Notes: generated by a model from the sequence alone, not told the origin. 64,000 nt of DNA from Actinomadura madurae (GCF_900115095.1 NZ_FOVH01000001.1:186001-250000); one strand, 5' to 3'. Positions 31,100 through 41,292 are shown, numbered from the stretch's first letter. Numbers and translations are program-made.

Positions 31100-32317
31100 A
31101 TGTCTGCACCCAGCCCCGACGCGACCGCCCGCGAGATCGCCGTCCTCGGCTCCACCGGCTCGATCGGCACCCAGGCGCTGGACGTGATCCGCCGCAACCC
31201 CGGCCGGTTCCGGGTGACCGGCCTCGCGGCGGGCGGCGGCCGGGTCGACCTGCTGGCCGCGCAGGCGCTGGAGTTCCGTCCCGAGATCGTCGCGGTGGCC
31301 AAGGCGTCCGCCGCGCAGGAGCTCCAGCTCGCCTTCTACGCCGAGGCGAAACGGCGCGGCTACGCCACCGGCGAGTACCCCATCCCCAAGATCGCGGCGG
31401 GCCCGGACGCGGTCGCCGAGGTCGCCGCGTGGCGGTGCGACGTGGTGCTGAACGGGGTGACCGGCGCCCTCGGCCTCGCCTCGACCCTCGCCGCGCTGGA
31501 CGCGGGCCGGACGCTCGCCCTCGCCAACAAGGAGTCGCTCATCGTCGGCGGCCCCCTCGTCAAGGAGCGGGCGCGGCCGGGGCAGATCGTCCCCGTCGAC
31601 TCCGAGCACTCGGCGCTCGCCCAGTGCCTGCGCGGCGGGCGCGCGGAGGAGGTGCGGCGGCTCGTGCTGACCGCGAGCGGCGGCCCGTTCCGCGGGCGCC
31701 GCCGCGCCGAGCTGGCCGAGGTCACCCCCGAGGAGGCGATGAACCACCCGACCTGGGACATGGGCCCGGTCATCACGATCAACTCCGCGACCCTCGTCAA
31801 CAAGGGCCTGGAGGTCATCGAGGCGCACCTGCTCTTCGACGTCCCGATGGACCGGATCGAGGTCATGGTGCACCCGCAGTCGGTCATCCACTCGATGGTC
31901 GAGTTCACCGACGGCTCCACGCTCGCCCAGGCCAGCCCGCCCGACATGCGGCTGCCGATCGCGCTCGGGATCGACTGGCCGGACCGCGTCCCGGACGCCG
32001 CGCCCGGCGTCGACTGGACGAGGGCCCACACCTGGGAGCTGTCCCCGCTCGACGACGAGGCGTTCCCGGCCGTCGCGCTGGCGCGGCACGCCGGTGAGCT
32101 GGGCGGCACCGTCCCGGCGGTTTACAACGCCGCCAACGAGGAATGTGTGGACGCGTTCCGCGCCGGACGGCTCCCGTTCCTCGGGATAGTCGACACGATC
32201 GCGCGGGTAGTGGAGGAGCACGGTTCCGGAACCCCCGGAGACCTGTCGCTGGACGACGTCCTCGCGGCGGACGGATGGGCGCGGGCCCGGACCGCGGAAC
32301 TGACCGGAACCGGCTGA
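31100..32317 (+). CDS. dxr: 1-deoxy-D-xylulose 5-phosphate reductoisomerase
   Basis: A 405-residue enzyme for the first committed step of the MEP isoprenoid pathway: NADPH-dependent conversion of DXP to 2-C-methyl-D-erythritol 4-phosphate. Motifs include the NADPH loop [26 protein letters not shown], the metal- and substrate-binding VDSEHSA, HPTWDMG and the flexible-loop histidine region in [17 protein letters not shown] 31100 has GGAG five bases upstream. It begins the conserved dxr-rip1-ispG block. Confidence 0.97.
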   Translation: MSAPSPDATAREIAVLGSTGSIGTQALDVIRRNPGRFRVTGLAAGGGRVDLLAAQALEFRPEIVAVAKASAAQELQLAFYAEAKRRGYATGEYPIPKIAAGPDAVAEVAAWRCDVVLNGVTGALGLASTLAALDAGRTLALANKESLIVGGPLVKERARPGQIVPVDSEHSALAQCLRGGRAEEVRRLVLTASGGPFRGRRRAELAEVTPEEAMNHPTWDMGPVITINSATLVNKGLEVIEAHLLFDVPMDRIEVMVHPQSVIHSMVEFTDGSTLAQASPPDMRLPIALGIDWPDRVPDAAPGVDWTRAHTWELSPLDDEAFPAVALARHAGELGGTVPAVYNAANEECVDAFRAGRLPFLGIVDTIARVVEEHGSGTPGDLSLDDVLAADGWARARTAELTGTG

Positions 32318-32355
32318 CCCGGGGCCCGCCTCGGGACCGACCCCGAGGAGACCCG

Positions 32356-33555
32356 ATGGCCTTCGTCCTCGGCGCGGCGGCGTTCGTCGTCGCGCTGCTG
32401 GTGTCGGTGATGCTGCACGAGGGCGGGCACCTGCTGACCGCCAAGCGGTTCGGCATGAAGGCCACCCAGTACTTCGTGGGTTTCGGGCCGACCCTGTGGT
32501 CCACCCGGCGCGGCGAGACCGAGTACGGGGTGAAGGCGATCCCGCTGGGCGGCTTCGTCAAGATCGTCGGCTACACGCCGCTGGAGGAGATCGACCCCGC
32601 GGACCGCCCGCGCGCCTTCTACCGGCAGCCGGCCGGCCGCCGCGCGGTGGTCATCGTCGCCGGCGTCGTCGCCAACTTCGTGTTCGCGTTCCTGCTGCTG
32701 ATGGTGATGGCCATGACGGTCGGCGTGCGCGAGCCCGGCACGGTGACCAGCACGGTCGAGGAGGTCACGCCCTGCGTGCCGGCCGCGATGACGAGCGACT
32801 GCGGCGGCGGCCGCCCGCCCTCCCCGGCGGCCCGGGCGGGGCTGCGCGCGGGCGACCGCGTCGTCTCCTTCGGCGGCACGCCCGTGTCCGACTGGGACGG
32901 CCTCACCAGGGCGATCGACGACGCGAAGCCGGGGGAGACGGTCCAGGTGGCGGTGCGGCGGCCGGGCGCGGCCCGGCCGGTGACGCTGCCCATCACCCTG
33001 GCGGACGTGGACGGGCGGCCGTTCGTCGGCATGTCCGCGAAGGTCGTCGGCGCCGGGTACGAGCGGACCGGCCCGCTGAACGCGGCCGTGTTCGCCGAAC
33101 GCGGCATCGGCCGGACCCTCGCCGGGATCGGCGAGGTCGTGGTGGACCTGCCGGCGGCCGTGCCGAAGCTGTTCACGCCCGAGCGGGAGAGCACGCCGGG
33201 CGGCCAGGTCGGCAGCGTGGTCGGCGCCACCGACGTGTCCGGGCAGATCTTCTCCTCCGACAGCTCCGCGCGTGACAAGCTCGCCCTGTACCTGTCGCTG
33301 GTCGTGTCGGTGAACATCTTCCTCGGCGCGCTGAACGTCCTGCCCCTGCTGCCGCTGGACGGCGGGCACCTCGCGGTCGTCGGGTACGAGCGGGCGCGCG
33401 CCGGCGTCAACCGGATCCGGGGGCGGCCGGATCCGGGCACCGTCGACATGACCCGGCTGCTGCCCTTGACATACCTGGCCGTCCTGGTGCTCGTGGGGTT
33501 CGGGGTGCTGCTGATCCTCGCCGACCTGTTCAATCCGCTCCGGCTACCGGAGTGA
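32356..33555 (+). CDS. rip1: Site-2 zinc metalloprotease (RseP/Rip1)
   Basis: A 399-residue intramembrane protease. The zinc-binding HEGGH is in the first membrane helix at about residue 21. A PDZ domain follows (SPAARAGLRAGDRVVSFGGTPVSDW, about 160-235). The third metal ligand is in the LDGGH motif of NVLPLLPLDGGH near residue 335. Rip1 cuts membrane-bound anti-sigma factors and controls envelope stress. ATG 32356 has GAGGAG upstream, 38 bp after dxr. A PDZ insert with two cysteines (CVPAAMTSDC) is slightly unusual. Confidence 0.95.
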   Translation: MAFVLGAAAFVVALLVSVMLHEGGHLLTAKRFGMKATQYFVGFGPTLWSTRRGETEYGVKAIPLGGFVKIVGYTPLEEIDPADRPRAFYRQPAGRRAVVIVAGVVANFVFAFLLLMVMAMTVGVREPGTVTSTVEEVTPCVPAAMTSDCGGGRPPSPAARAGLRAGDRVVSFGGTPVSDWDGLTRAIDDAKPGETVQVAVRRPGAARPVTLPITLADVDGRPFVGMSAKVVGAGYERTGPLNAAVFAERGIGRTLAGIGEVVVDLPAAVPKLFTPERESTPGGQVGSVVGATDVSGQIFSSDSSARDKLALYLSLVVSVNIFLGALNVLPLLPLDGGHLAVVGYERARAGVNRIRGRPDPGTVDMTRLLPLTYLAVLVLVGFGVLLILADLFNPLRLPE

Positions 33556-33559
33556 CCCA

Positions 33560-33640
33560 AAATGTTCACGTTGCGGGGTCAAATGCTCACAGTGATATGT
33601 GCCGCGCGGTGTCAACACAGCGGCGCGGGGCGCCTAGGCT
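33560..33640 (+). promoter_or_regulatory. Direct repeats and promoter upstream of ispG
   Basis: AAATGTTCAC (33560-33569) and AAATGCTCAC (33581-33590) are direct repeats 21 bp apart, two helical turns. They precede a likely promoter, TGTCAA (33610-33615) and TAGGCT (33635-33640). This suggests ispG can be transcribed and regulated apart from dxr and rip1. Confidence 0.45.
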
Positions 33641-33670
33641 TTGTACGGGGCCGCAAGCCAGAGGAGAGGG

Positions 33671-34864
33671 ATGAGCGTTTCACTGGGAATTCCGAGCGTC
33701 CGCGGCGCAGGCGACGGGCAGGGGGCGCCGGATCCGATCGCGCCCCGCCGCGCATCCCGGCAGATCATGGTCGGGAACGTTCCGGTCGGGGGCGACGCGC
33801 CGGTGTCGGTGCAGTCCATGACCACCACGCTCACCGCCGACGTGAACGCCACGCTCCAGCAGATCGCGGAGCTGACCGCGTCCGGGTGCCAGATCGTCCG
33901 GGTCGCCGTGCCGTCGCAGGACGACGCCGAGGCGCTGCCGGCGATCGCGCGCAAGTCGCCGATCCCCGTCATCGCCGACATCCACTTCCAGCCCAAGTAC
34001 GTGTTCGCGGCGATCGACGCGGGCTGTGCGGCCGTCCGGGTCAACCCCGGCAACATCAAGAAGTTCGACGACAAGGTCGGCGAGATCGCGCGCGCCGCCA
34101 AGGACGCGGGCGTGCCGATCCGGATCGGGGTGAACGCCGGCTCGCTCGACAAGCGGCTGCTGGAGAAGCACGGCAGGGCCACCCCCGACGCACTGGTGGA
34201 GTCGGCGCTGTGGGAGTGCTCGCTGTTCGAGGAGCACGACTTCCGCGACATCAAGATCTCCGTCAAGCACAACGACCCGGTCGTGATGATCGAGGCGTAC
34301 CGGAAGCTGGCGGCGGCCTGCGACTACCCGCTGCACCTCGGCGTCACCGAGGCGGGCCCGGCGTTCCAGGGCACGATCAAGTCGGCGGTCGCGTTCGGCG
34401 CGCTGCTCGCCGAGGGCATCGGGGACACGATCCGGGTGTCGCTGTCGGCGCCGCCGGTCGAGGAGGTCAAGGTCGGCGCGGCGATCCTGGAGTCGCTCGG
34501 GCTGCGCACCCGCGGCCTGGAGATCGTGTCCTGCCCGTCCTGCGGGCGCGCGCAGGTGGACGTCTACTCGCTCGCCGAGCAGGTCACCGCCGGGCTGAAG
34601 GACTTCCCCGTCCCGCTGCGCGTCGCGGTGATGGGCTGCGTGGTGAACGGGCCGGGCGAGGCCCGGGAGGCCGACCTCGGCGTCGCCTCCGGCAACGGCA
34701 AGGGCCAGATCTTCGTGAAGGGGCAGGTCGTCAAGACCGTCCCCGAGTCGCAGATCGTTGAGACGCTGATCGAGGAGGCGATGCGGATCGCCGACGAGAT
34801 GGGCATCGAGATCGGCGAGGACGGCTCGGTCTCCGGGCCGGGCGCCGACGTGGTGGTCGGCTGA
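33671..34864 (+). CDS. ispG: 4-hydroxy-3-methylbut-2-en-1-yl diphosphate synthase
   Basis: A 397-residue iron-sulfur enzyme, the penultimate step of the MEP pathway, converting methylerythritol cyclodiphosphate to HMBPP. Family features include [24 protein letters not shown], the [11 protein letters not shown] strand and the [4Fe-4S] ligands in SCPSCGRAQ and [10 protein letters not shown] near the end. ATG 33671 follows GAGGAGAGGG. A strong hairpin terminator closes the gene, ending the conserved block here. Confidence 0.97.
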   Translation: MSVSLGIPSVRGAGDGQGAPDPIAPRRASRQIMVGNVPVGGDAPVSVQSMTTTLTADVNATLQQIAELTASGCQIVRVAVPSQDDAEALPAIARKSPIPVIADIHFQPKYVFAAIDAGCAAVRVNPGNIKKFDDKVGEIARAAKDAGVPIRIGVNAGSLDKRLLEKHGRATPDALVESALWECSLFEEHDFRDIKISVKHNDPVVMIEAYRKLAAACDYPLHLGVTEAGPAFQGTIKSAVAFGALLAEGIGDTIRVSLSAPPVEEVKVGAAILESLGLRTRGLEIVSCPSCGRAQVDVYSLAEQVTAGLKDFPVPLRVAVMGCVVNGPGEAREADLGVASGNGKGQIFVKGQVVKTVPESQIVETLIEEAMRIADEMGIEIGEDGSVSGPGADVVVG

Positions 34865-34895
34865 TCTCACCGATGCGCTGACGCCGCAGCGTTCG

Positions 34896-34930
34896 AAGGG
34901 CCCCGGGTGTGAATGCGACCCGGGGCCCTT
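34896..34930 (+). terminator. Terminator after ispG
   Basis: Perfect 13-bp stem AAGGGCCCCGGGT (34896-34908) / ACCCGGGGCCCTT (34918-34930) with a 9-base loop, followed by TC. It lies 31 bp after the ispG stop. Confidence 0.8.
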
Positions 34931-35124
34931 TCGCGTGCCCGGGGACCGCGGATCGTGATCCCGGATCCGGAACGATCCAGCATGTCACGGAGTTCCGCTG
35001 ATCTTGTCACGATTCGGCATCCACTCTGATCAGGACCTGTCGAGCCGGATGCCCGAACCGCAACAATCTTCACTCATTTACCCGTATGTCTGACTCAACC
35101 GGAGTCGGCACGATAGGGGGATAT

Positions 35125-36786
35125 GTGAAGAGGATCGTTGTCGTGGCCGCGGTGGCCGGGCTCGGTCTCACCGGCCTCGGCGCCACAAGCGCGCAGGCCG
35201 AGGGTCCATCCGCCGGAACGGCCGGAGGCTTCAACCCCGCCGCGCTCAAGTGGCACGCCTGCCCCACCGACTTCGTCCAGACGGTGCACGACCTCTACGA
35301 CGCCCTGTACCCGGTCTCCAAGATCGTGCAGTGCGCCGAGCTGTCGGTGCCCCTGGACTACGCCAAGCCGCGGGGCAAGAAGATCACGCTCCAGCTCACG
35401 AAAACGCCGCACACCGGCGAGGGCAAGGCGAAGGGCGACATCGTCGTCAACCCGGGTGGCCCCGGGGGCGGCGGCGCGCTCTTCGGGCCGCGCGTGTTCG
35501 CGCAGAACTCCGCCCCGATGCGCGAGGCCTACAACGTCATCGGGTTCGACCCGCGCGGCGTCGGCATGAGCGTCCCCGCGCTGAGCTGCGACCCCACCTA
35601 CACCAACGCCCCGAGGCCCGACTACGGCACCGGCGACCGCAAGTCCGTCGCCACCTGGCTGAAGCTGTCCAAGGGCTACGCGGACGACTGCGGCGAGGCC
35701 GACAAGATCGGGCTGCTGGACCACGTCAAGACCATCGACTCGGTGAACGACGTGGAGTCGATCCGCAAGGCGCTCGGCGGCGACAAGCTCGACTACTACG
35801 GCGCCTCCTACGGCACCTACCTCGGCTCGGCCTACGCCACCGTGTACCCGAAGAACGTCGACAAGATGGTCCTCGACGGCAACGTCGGCCCGTCCGGCGT
35901 CTGGTACGAGGCCAACCTCAACCAGGACGTCGCCTTCGACAAGAACATCGAGTACTACTTCGGCTGGATCGCCAAGTACGACTCGGTGTACCACCTGGGC
36001 GCGACGCAGAAGAAGGTGCGGAGCTTCTTCTACGACCTGCGCGGCAAGCTCAAGAAGAAGCCGGTCTACTACACCGACCCCGACAGCGGGCAGCAGCTCG
36101 CCGTCGGTCCGGACGAGCTGACCGACGTGATCCTGAACGCCGCCTACCGCCGCAGCCAGGCCGTCTGGCACGGCTACGCCGCCGGCCTCGCCGCCCACAA
36201 GACCGGCGACACCGCCACCTTCGTCGGGACGTTCGGCTCCCCGACGTCCGGCGAGACCGACGACAACGGCTACGCGATGTACGCCGCGACCGAGTGCACC
36301 GACGCCCAGTGGCCGCAGAGCTGGGGCAAGTGGTGGCGGGACAACACGCGGATCAACCGCAAGCACCCGTTCATGACGTGGAGCAACGCCTGGTTCAACG
36401 CGCCCTGCCTGTTCTGGCCCGCCAAGGCCGGCAAGCCGGTGAACATCGGCCACACGCGCGACCTGCCGAAGAACATCCTGATGTTCCAGTCGACCGCCGA
36501 CGCGGCCACCCCGTACGAGGGCGCGCTGGAGCTTCAGCGCCGGCTCAAGGGATCGCGCCTGGTCGTCCAGGACGGTGACCGCACGCACTGCATCGTCCAC
36601 CGCGGTTCCGCCGAGGTGGACGCCTACTTCGACGCCTACTTCCTGCGGGGAGAGCGTCCGGAGCAGCGCACGGTGCACGTCCCGCAGCTCGGTGACCCGA
36701 CCCCGCCGTCGTCGGCGACCGCCAGGACGCTGAACGGCCCGGGTTCGCAGAAGGCCGCGCGCCTGAAGGCCGACGTCATCCGCTGA
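35125..36786 (+). CDS. Secreted alpha/beta-hydrolase peptidase, copy 1 of 3
   Basis: A 553-residue exported hydrolase of the TAP/SlpD-like family (tripeptidyl aminopeptidase type). A Sec signal (VKRIVVVAAVAGLGLTG...SAQA) ends near residue 26. The oxyanion region is VVNPGGPGGGG, the FDPRGVG block is typical, and the nucleophile is in YGASYGTYLG. The C-terminal TAP-like domain holds the aspartate (STADAATPYEGA) and histidine (DRTHC). The GTG start has GGGGG upstream. It is the first of three tandem paralogues and has its own terminator, so each seems separately transcribed. Confidence 0.88.
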   Translation: MKRIVVVAAVAGLGLTGLGATSAQAEGPSAGTAGGFNPAALKWHACPTDFVQTVHDLYDALYPVSKIVQCAELSVPLDYAKPRGKKITLQLTKTPHTGEGKAKGDIVVNPGGPGGGGALFGPRVFAQNSAPMREAYNVIGFDPRGVGMSVPALSCDPTYTNAPRPDYGTGDRKSVATWLKLSKGYADDCGEADKIGLLDHVKTIDSVNDVESIRKALGGDKLDYYGASYGTYLGSAYATVYPKNVDKMVLDGNVGPSGVWYEANLNQDVAFDKNIEYYFGWIAKYDSVYHLGATQKKVRSFFYDLRGKLKKKPVYYTDPDSGQQLAVGPDELTDVILNAAYRRSQAVWHGYAAGLAAHKTGDTATFVGTFGSPTSGETDDNGYAMYAATECTDAQWPQSWGKWWRDNTRINRKHPFMTWSNAWFNAPCLFWPAKAGKPVNIGHTRDLPKNILMFQSTADAATPYEGALELQRRLKGSRLVVQDGDRTHCIVHRGSAEVDAYFDAYFLRGERPEQRTVHVPQLGDPTPPSSATARTLNGPGSQKAARLKADVIR

Positions 36787-36825
36787 GGCCCGGCCGCCAG
36801 GCCGTCCGCACAGGGCCGCCCGCGC

Positions 36826-36853
36826 GGGCCCCGGGGAGCGATCCCCGGGGCCC
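36826..36853 (+). terminator. Terminator after peptidase copy 1
   Basis: GGGCCCCGGGGA (36826-36837) pairs with TCCCCGGGGCCC (36842-36853) around a GCGA tetraloop, extended by flanking GC pairs; 40 bp after the stop. Confidence 0.75.
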
Positions 36854-36959
36854 GGCGCGGACGGCGAACCGATTCGCAGTACGCATCCGCAACGCATCGG
36901 CGTCGCTCCCCCCTCCGGCCCGTGTCGGGCGTCCGGAGCCGCCGATCTGAGGGGGTCAC

Positions 36960-38549
36960 GTGAAGAGAACCATCCTCGTCGCGACCGCGCTGGTCGTGAC
37001 GGCAGGCGGGGCGGGCGTCGCCGTCTCCGCGAGCGCGGACACCGGCCCCGCCGGTGCCGCCGAGGGCATCGCCTGGGGCAAGTGCGAGGTCAGCGGCCCC
37101 GACGACCCGATGAACCAGGCCGAGTGCGCCCAGGTCGAGGTCCCCCTCGACCACTCCCGGCCCGGCGGGCGCAAGATCTCCATCGCGGTGTCGCGCTTCA
37201 AGCACACCGACGAGAAGAACTACCAGGGCGTCCTGTTCGTGAACCCGGGCGGGCCGGGCGGGTCCGGGCTGGCGTACTCGCCGGCCCTCGCCCGCTGGAT
37301 CGGCGGCACCGGGCACGCCGACGTCGCGGCCAAGTACGACATCATCGGGTTCGACCCGCGCGGTGTCGGCTCCAGCAAGCCCGCGCTGAGCTGCGACCCG
37401 AACTACTCCGACCCGATCCGCCCGGACTACAACCCGGCGTCGTGGAAGGAGGAGAAGGCCTGGATCGCCAAGTCGAAGAAGTACGCGCAGGACTGCGCGA
37501 AGAAGTTCGGCTGGCTGCTGCCGCACATGCGCACCACCGACGCCGCGCGCGACGTCGACGCGATCCGCGCCGCCCTCGGCCAGCAGAAGATCAGCTGGTA
37601 CGGCTTCTCCTACGGCACCTACTTCGGCGCCACCTACGCCACGCTGTTCCCCAACCGCGTGAACCGGATGGTGCTGGACGGCAACGTCAACCCGAAGACG
37701 GTCTGGTACGACGCCCAGCTCGAACAGGACAAGGCGTTCGAGGCCAACATGAAGGCCTGGTGGGCCTGGATCGCGAAGTACGACTCGGTCTACCACCTCG
37801 GCACGACCGAGAAGGCCGTCGAGGCCAAGTACTACGCCGTCCGCACGGCGGCGAAGAAGGCGCCCATCGGCGGCAAGATCGGCCCGGACGAGCTGGACGA
37901 CATCGTCCTGTCCGCCGGCTACAACACGGGCTTCTACATCCCGTTCGCGCAGGCGCTCTCGGCGTGGGCCAACGACAAGGACCCCGCCGGCCTTCTCGAC
38001 TGGCTCAGCCCCGGCGGCGACGACAACGGCTTCGCCGTCTACAACGCCGTCCAGGCCGCCGACGCCAAGTGGCCGCGCAACTGGAGCAAGTGGCACCGCG
38101 ACGCCGTGAAGCTCTACGAGCAGGGCTACCGGTTCAACACCTGGAGCAACGTCTGGTTCAACGCCCCCGTCGCCTTCTGGCCGTTCTCGGGCGGTCCGGA
38201 GTTCAGGCTGAAGGGCGCCAAGGGCCTGCCGGGCATGCTGCTCGTCCAGTCCACGAAGGACGCGGCGACGCCGGTCGCGGGCGGCCTGGAGATGCACAAG
38301 GTCTTCCCGTCCTCCCGGCTGGTGTTCGAGGTCGGCGGCAAGACCCACGCCAACACGCTCAACGGCAACGTGTGCCTGGACGACAAGGTCGCCGCGTACC
38401 TCGACACCGGTGCCCTGCCGGCGGGCCACCGCGGCCCGGACGCCTACTGCAAGGCCGTTCCGGAGCTGAACGACCCCGACCCGACCGCCATGACCGCGAA
38501 GGCGGCCCGCGCCGCCGCGGGCAAGGACCTCCCGGTCGGACGCCCGTAG
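36960..38549 (+). CDS. Secreted alpha/beta-hydrolase peptidase, copy 2 of 3
   Basis: A 529-residue paralogue of the preceding gene, with signal peptide VKRTILVATALVVTAGGAGVAVSA. Catalytic features: FVNPGGPGGSG, FDPRGVGSS, nucleophile in YGFSYGTYFG, aspartate in STKDAATPVAGG and histidine in GKTHANTL. The conserved WSNVWFNAP block before the C-terminal domain is shared by all three copies. The GTG start at 36960 has GAGGGGG upstream. It probably removes short peptides from the N-terminus of exported substrates. Confidence 0.88.
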   Translation: MKRTILVATALVVTAGGAGVAVSASADTGPAGAAEGIAWGKCEVSGPDDPMNQAECAQVEVPLDHSRPGGRKISIAVSRFKHTDEKNYQGVLFVNPGGPGGSGLAYSPALARWIGGTGHADVAAKYDIIGFDPRGVGSSKPALSCDPNYSDPIRPDYNPASWKEEKAWIAKSKKYAQDCAKKFGWLLPHMRTTDAARDVDAIRAALGQQKISWYGFSYGTYFGATYATLFPNRVNRMVLDGNVNPKTVWYDAQLEQDKAFEANMKAWWAWIAKYDSVYHLGTTEKAVEAKYYAVRTAAKKAPIGGKIGPDELDDIVLSAGYNTGFYIPFAQALSAWANDKDPAGLLDWLSPGGDDNGFAVYNAVQAADAKWPRNWSKWHRDAVKLYEQGYRFNTWSNVWFNAPVAFWPFSGGPEFRLKGAKGLPGMLLVQSTKDAATPVAGGLEMHKVFPSSRLVFEVGGKTHANTLNGNVCLDDKVAAYLDTGALPAGHRGPDAYCKAVPELNDPDPTAMTAKAARAAAGKDLPVGRP

Positions 38550-38587
38550 CACGCGGGTAGCGGTGGCACGCGGGTAGCACACCGCCT

Positions 38588-38637
38588 GCGGCGTGCCCGG
38601 CTCCGTCCCTCACGCAGGGCGGAGCCGGGCACGCCGC
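38588..38637 (+). terminator. Terminator after peptidase copy 2
   Basis: An 18-bp perfect stem, GCGGCGTGCCCGGCTCCG (38588-38605) and its complement at 38620-38637, with a 14-base loop, 38 bp after the stop. There is no clear U-tract. Confidence 0.75.
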
Positions 38638-38719
38638 GTTCGTTTCCGCCGGTTGCGGCCGGAATCGCGCGATGTGGGAGTTCGCGCAGTTCAGGGCCTC
38701 GCGCCTGTAGAAATCGAAG

Positions 38720-40312
38720 GTGCTGAACGACGCTGGAAAGAAGGCCGCCGCCGGGACGGCCGCCACCGCACTCACGCTCGGAGTCGCCGTTCTGGGGCCG
38801 CCCGCCGCCGCCCGGACCGCGCCCCGTCCCGAGCCGAGGCCCGCCGGCCTCGCGTGGAAGCCCTGCCCCGCCAAGGACCCGGTGGAGGGCACCCGGCTCA
38901 AAGGACTGGAGTGCGCCTCCCTCAGCGTGCCGCTCGACCACGCGCGGCCCAGGGGCGAGCACATCACCCTCGCGCTGACCCGCGCCCGGCACACCGCCCG
39001 CACGTACAAGGGGGTGGTGCTGCTCAACCGCGGCGGGCCCGGCGCGCACGGACGCGACCTGTCCGGCTTCTTCTCCCGCAGGCTCCCGAAACAGGTCGCC
39101 GCGTCCTACGACTGGATCGGCTTCGACCCGCGCGGCGTCGGCGCGAGCAAACCGGCGCTGATCTGCGACCCGGGCTACCAGAACCCGGGCCGGGCACGTC
39201 CCGACACCATCCCCGCGAACGCCGCGGAGGAGCGGGCCTGGACCGCCAGGGCCAAGGCCTACGCCGGCGACTGCGCCCGCAAGTACCGCGGGATCCTGCC
39301 GCACATGGGCACCGCCGACCTCGTGCGCGACATGGACGCGATCCGCGCCGCCCTCGGCCAGAAGAAGATCGGCTATTTCGGGTACTCGTACGGCAGCTAC
39401 CTCGGCGCGGTGTACGCGACGATGTTCCCCGGGCGGGTCCGCCGCATGGTGCTCGACAGCGTCGTCCGGCCGAGCGGCGTCTGGTACGGCAACAACCTCG
39501 ACCAGAACGTCGCGTTCGAGAAGAGCATCCGCGCGTACTTCGCCTGGATCGCCCGGCACCACGACGTGTACCGGCTCGGGAGGACCGAGCGGAAGGTCGC
39601 CGCCTCCTACGCGAAGGCGCGTGCCGCGCTCAAGGCCCGGCCCGTCGACGGGAAGATCGGCCCGTCCGAGCTGGACGACGTGTTCCTCGCCGACGGCTAC
39701 GGCGAGCACTCCTGGGCGTCGCACGCGAGCGCCCTGTCCGCGTTCGTCGTCCGGCACGACCCCGGGCCGCTGCGCAAGGCGTGGCAGCCGCCGGGGCGGC
39801 TCGACCAGAACAACTACACCGTCTACGTCGCGGTCGAGTGCCGCGACGCGCCCTGGCCGCGCGACTGGGCCCGCTGGCACGCCGACAGCCGGCGCCTCTT
39901 CAGCCAGGGCTACCGGTTCGAGACGTGGAGCAACACCTGGTACAACGCGCCCTGCGCCTTCTGGCCGGTGCCGGGCGGGCCGCCGCCGCGGGTGAAGGGC
40001 GCCTCTTCGCTGCCGCCGATCCTGCTCGTCCAGGGCAGTGAGGACGCGGCGACCCCCTACCGGGGCGCGCTGGAGATGCACCGCAGGCTCCCCACGTCCA
40101 GGCTGCTGGTGCAGACCGGCGGGCGCGACCACGGCGTCACGCTGGGCGGGGACGAGTGCGTCGACGGGGCCGTCGCCGGCTACCTCGCCACCGGCCGGGT
40201 CCCCGCCTCCCGGCCCGGCCCCGACGCGAGGTGCGCGCGCGGGCCCGCGCCCGAGCCCGCGAAGCGCGGGACGGCGCGGGAGACCGGGCGGGTGGTGGCC
40301 ACCCACCCGTGA
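38720..40312 (+). CDS. Secreted alpha/beta-hydrolase peptidase, copy 3 of 3
   Basis: A 530-residue paralogue. The start region is less hydrophobic (MLNDAGKKAAAGTAATALTLGVAVLG) but still reads as a signal peptide. Features: LLNRGGPGAHG, FDPRGVGAS, nucleophile in FGYSYGSYLG, aspartate in GSEDAATPYRG and histidine in GRDHGVTLG. The oxyanion segment has NRGGPG in place of NPGGPG, the most visible change between copies. GTG 38720 lacks a strong ribosome-binding site. The C-terminus ends in a disordered, charged tail. Confidence 0.86.
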   Translation: MLNDAGKKAAAGTAATALTLGVAVLGPPAAARTAPRPEPRPAGLAWKPCPAKDPVEGTRLKGLECASLSVPLDHARPRGEHITLALTRARHTARTYKGVVLLNRGGPGAHGRDLSGFFSRRLPKQVAASYDWIGFDPRGVGASKPALICDPGYQNPGRARPDTIPANAAEERAWTARAKAYAGDCARKYRGILPHMGTADLVRDMDAIRAALGQKKIGYFGYSYGSYLGAVYATMFPGRVRRMVLDSVVRPSGVWYGNNLDQNVAFEKSIRAYFAWIARHHDVYRLGRTERKVAASYAKARAALKARPVDGKIGPSELDDVFLADGYGEHSWASHASALSAFVVRHDPGPLRKAWQPPGRLDQNNYTVYVAVECRDAPWPRDWARWHADSRRLFSQGYRFETWSNTWYNAPCAFWPVPGGPPPRVKGASSLPPILLVQGSEDAATPYRGALEMHRRLPTSRLLVQTGGRDHGVTLGGDECVDGAVAGYLATGRVPASRPGPDARCARGPAPEPAKRGTARETGRVVATHP

Positions 40313-40443
40313 CCCGGCGCCGGATCGGAGCGCGACCGGAGCCGGTGGGGGTACGCGGCCCCTGGACGACATAGGCTTGTCCACGTGGAGCTTTCAGTGG
40401 TGAGGGCCGAACGGGGGCCGCGCCCGTCCAGGGGCCGGTAGCC

Positions 40444-41292
40444 GTGCGCATGCTGGGCTCGGTGCCGGTGCGCGTGCTGGACGACCGGCACCGGGCGGAG
40501 GCCCTCGCGATCCTGGACGCCGACCCGGTGTCCAACGTGTTCGTCAGCTCCCGCGTGCACGCCGCGGGACTCGACCCGCGCCGGCTCGGCGCCCAGATGT
40601 GGGGCTACCTGCGCGACGGGCGGCTCGTCTCGCTGTGCTACTCCGGCGCGAACCTCATCCCGGTCGCGGCCGGCCCCGAGGCGGTCCGCGCGTTCGCCGA
40701 GCGCGCCCAGGCCCAGGGGCGGCGCTGCTCGTCCATCGTCGGGCCCGTGGACGCGGTCGGCGACCTGTGGGAGATCCTCGCGCCCTACTGGGGGCCGGCC
40801 AGGGCCGTCCGCGCCGTCCAGCCGGTGATGGCCACCTCCGCGGTCCCCGCCGTGCCCGCCGACCCGCGGGTGCGGCGCGTCCGGATGGAGGAGTTCGACA
40901 TCGTCTACCCGGCCTGCGTGGCGATGTTCACCGAGGAGGTCGGGGTGTCGCCGAACGCCGGCGACGGGGGAGTGCTCTACCGCGCCCGCGTCGCCGAGCT
41001 GATCCGCGACGGCCGCGCGTTCGCCCGCATCGAGGACGGCCGCGTCATGTTCAAGGCCGAGGTCGGCGCCGTCACCCCGCGGGCCTGCCAGGTGCAGGGC
41101 GTGTGGGTGCCGCCGGACCTGCGCGGCCGGGGCCTGTCGGAGACCGGGATGTCGGCGGTGGTGCGGGAGGCGCTGCGCACCATCGCGCCGACCGTGTCGC
41201 TGTACGTCAACGACTACAACACGCGGGCGCGGGCGGCCTACCGGCGGGTCGGCTTCACCGAACTCGGCTCGTTCACGTCGATCCTGTTCTGA
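40444..41292 (+). CDS. GNAT acetyltransferase with N-terminal DUF4081 domain
   Basis: A 282-residue two-domain protein. The N-terminal half (about 1-125) is DUF4081-like and the C-terminal half is a GNAT fold with the acetyl-CoA loop QVQGVWVPPDLRGRGLSETGM and SLYVNDYNTRARAAYRRVGF. In M. tuberculosis the counterpart Rv2867c follows ispG directly; here three peptidase genes lie between. The start is GTG 40444 or ATG 40450. The acceptor is unknown. Confidence 0.87.
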   Translation: MRMLGSVPVRVLDDRHRAEALAILDADPVSNVFVSSRVHAAGLDPRRLGAQMWGYLRDGRLVSLCYSGANLIPVAAGPEAVRAFAERAQAQGRRCSSIVGPVDAVGDLWEILAPYWGPARAVRAVQPVMATSAVPAVPADPRVRRVRMEEFDIVYPACVAMFTEEVGVSPNAGDGGVLYRARVAELIRDGRAFARIEDGRVMFKAEVGAVTPRACQVQGVWVPPDLRGRGLSETGMSAVVREALRTIAPTVSLYVNDYNTRARAAYRRVGFTELGSFTSILF

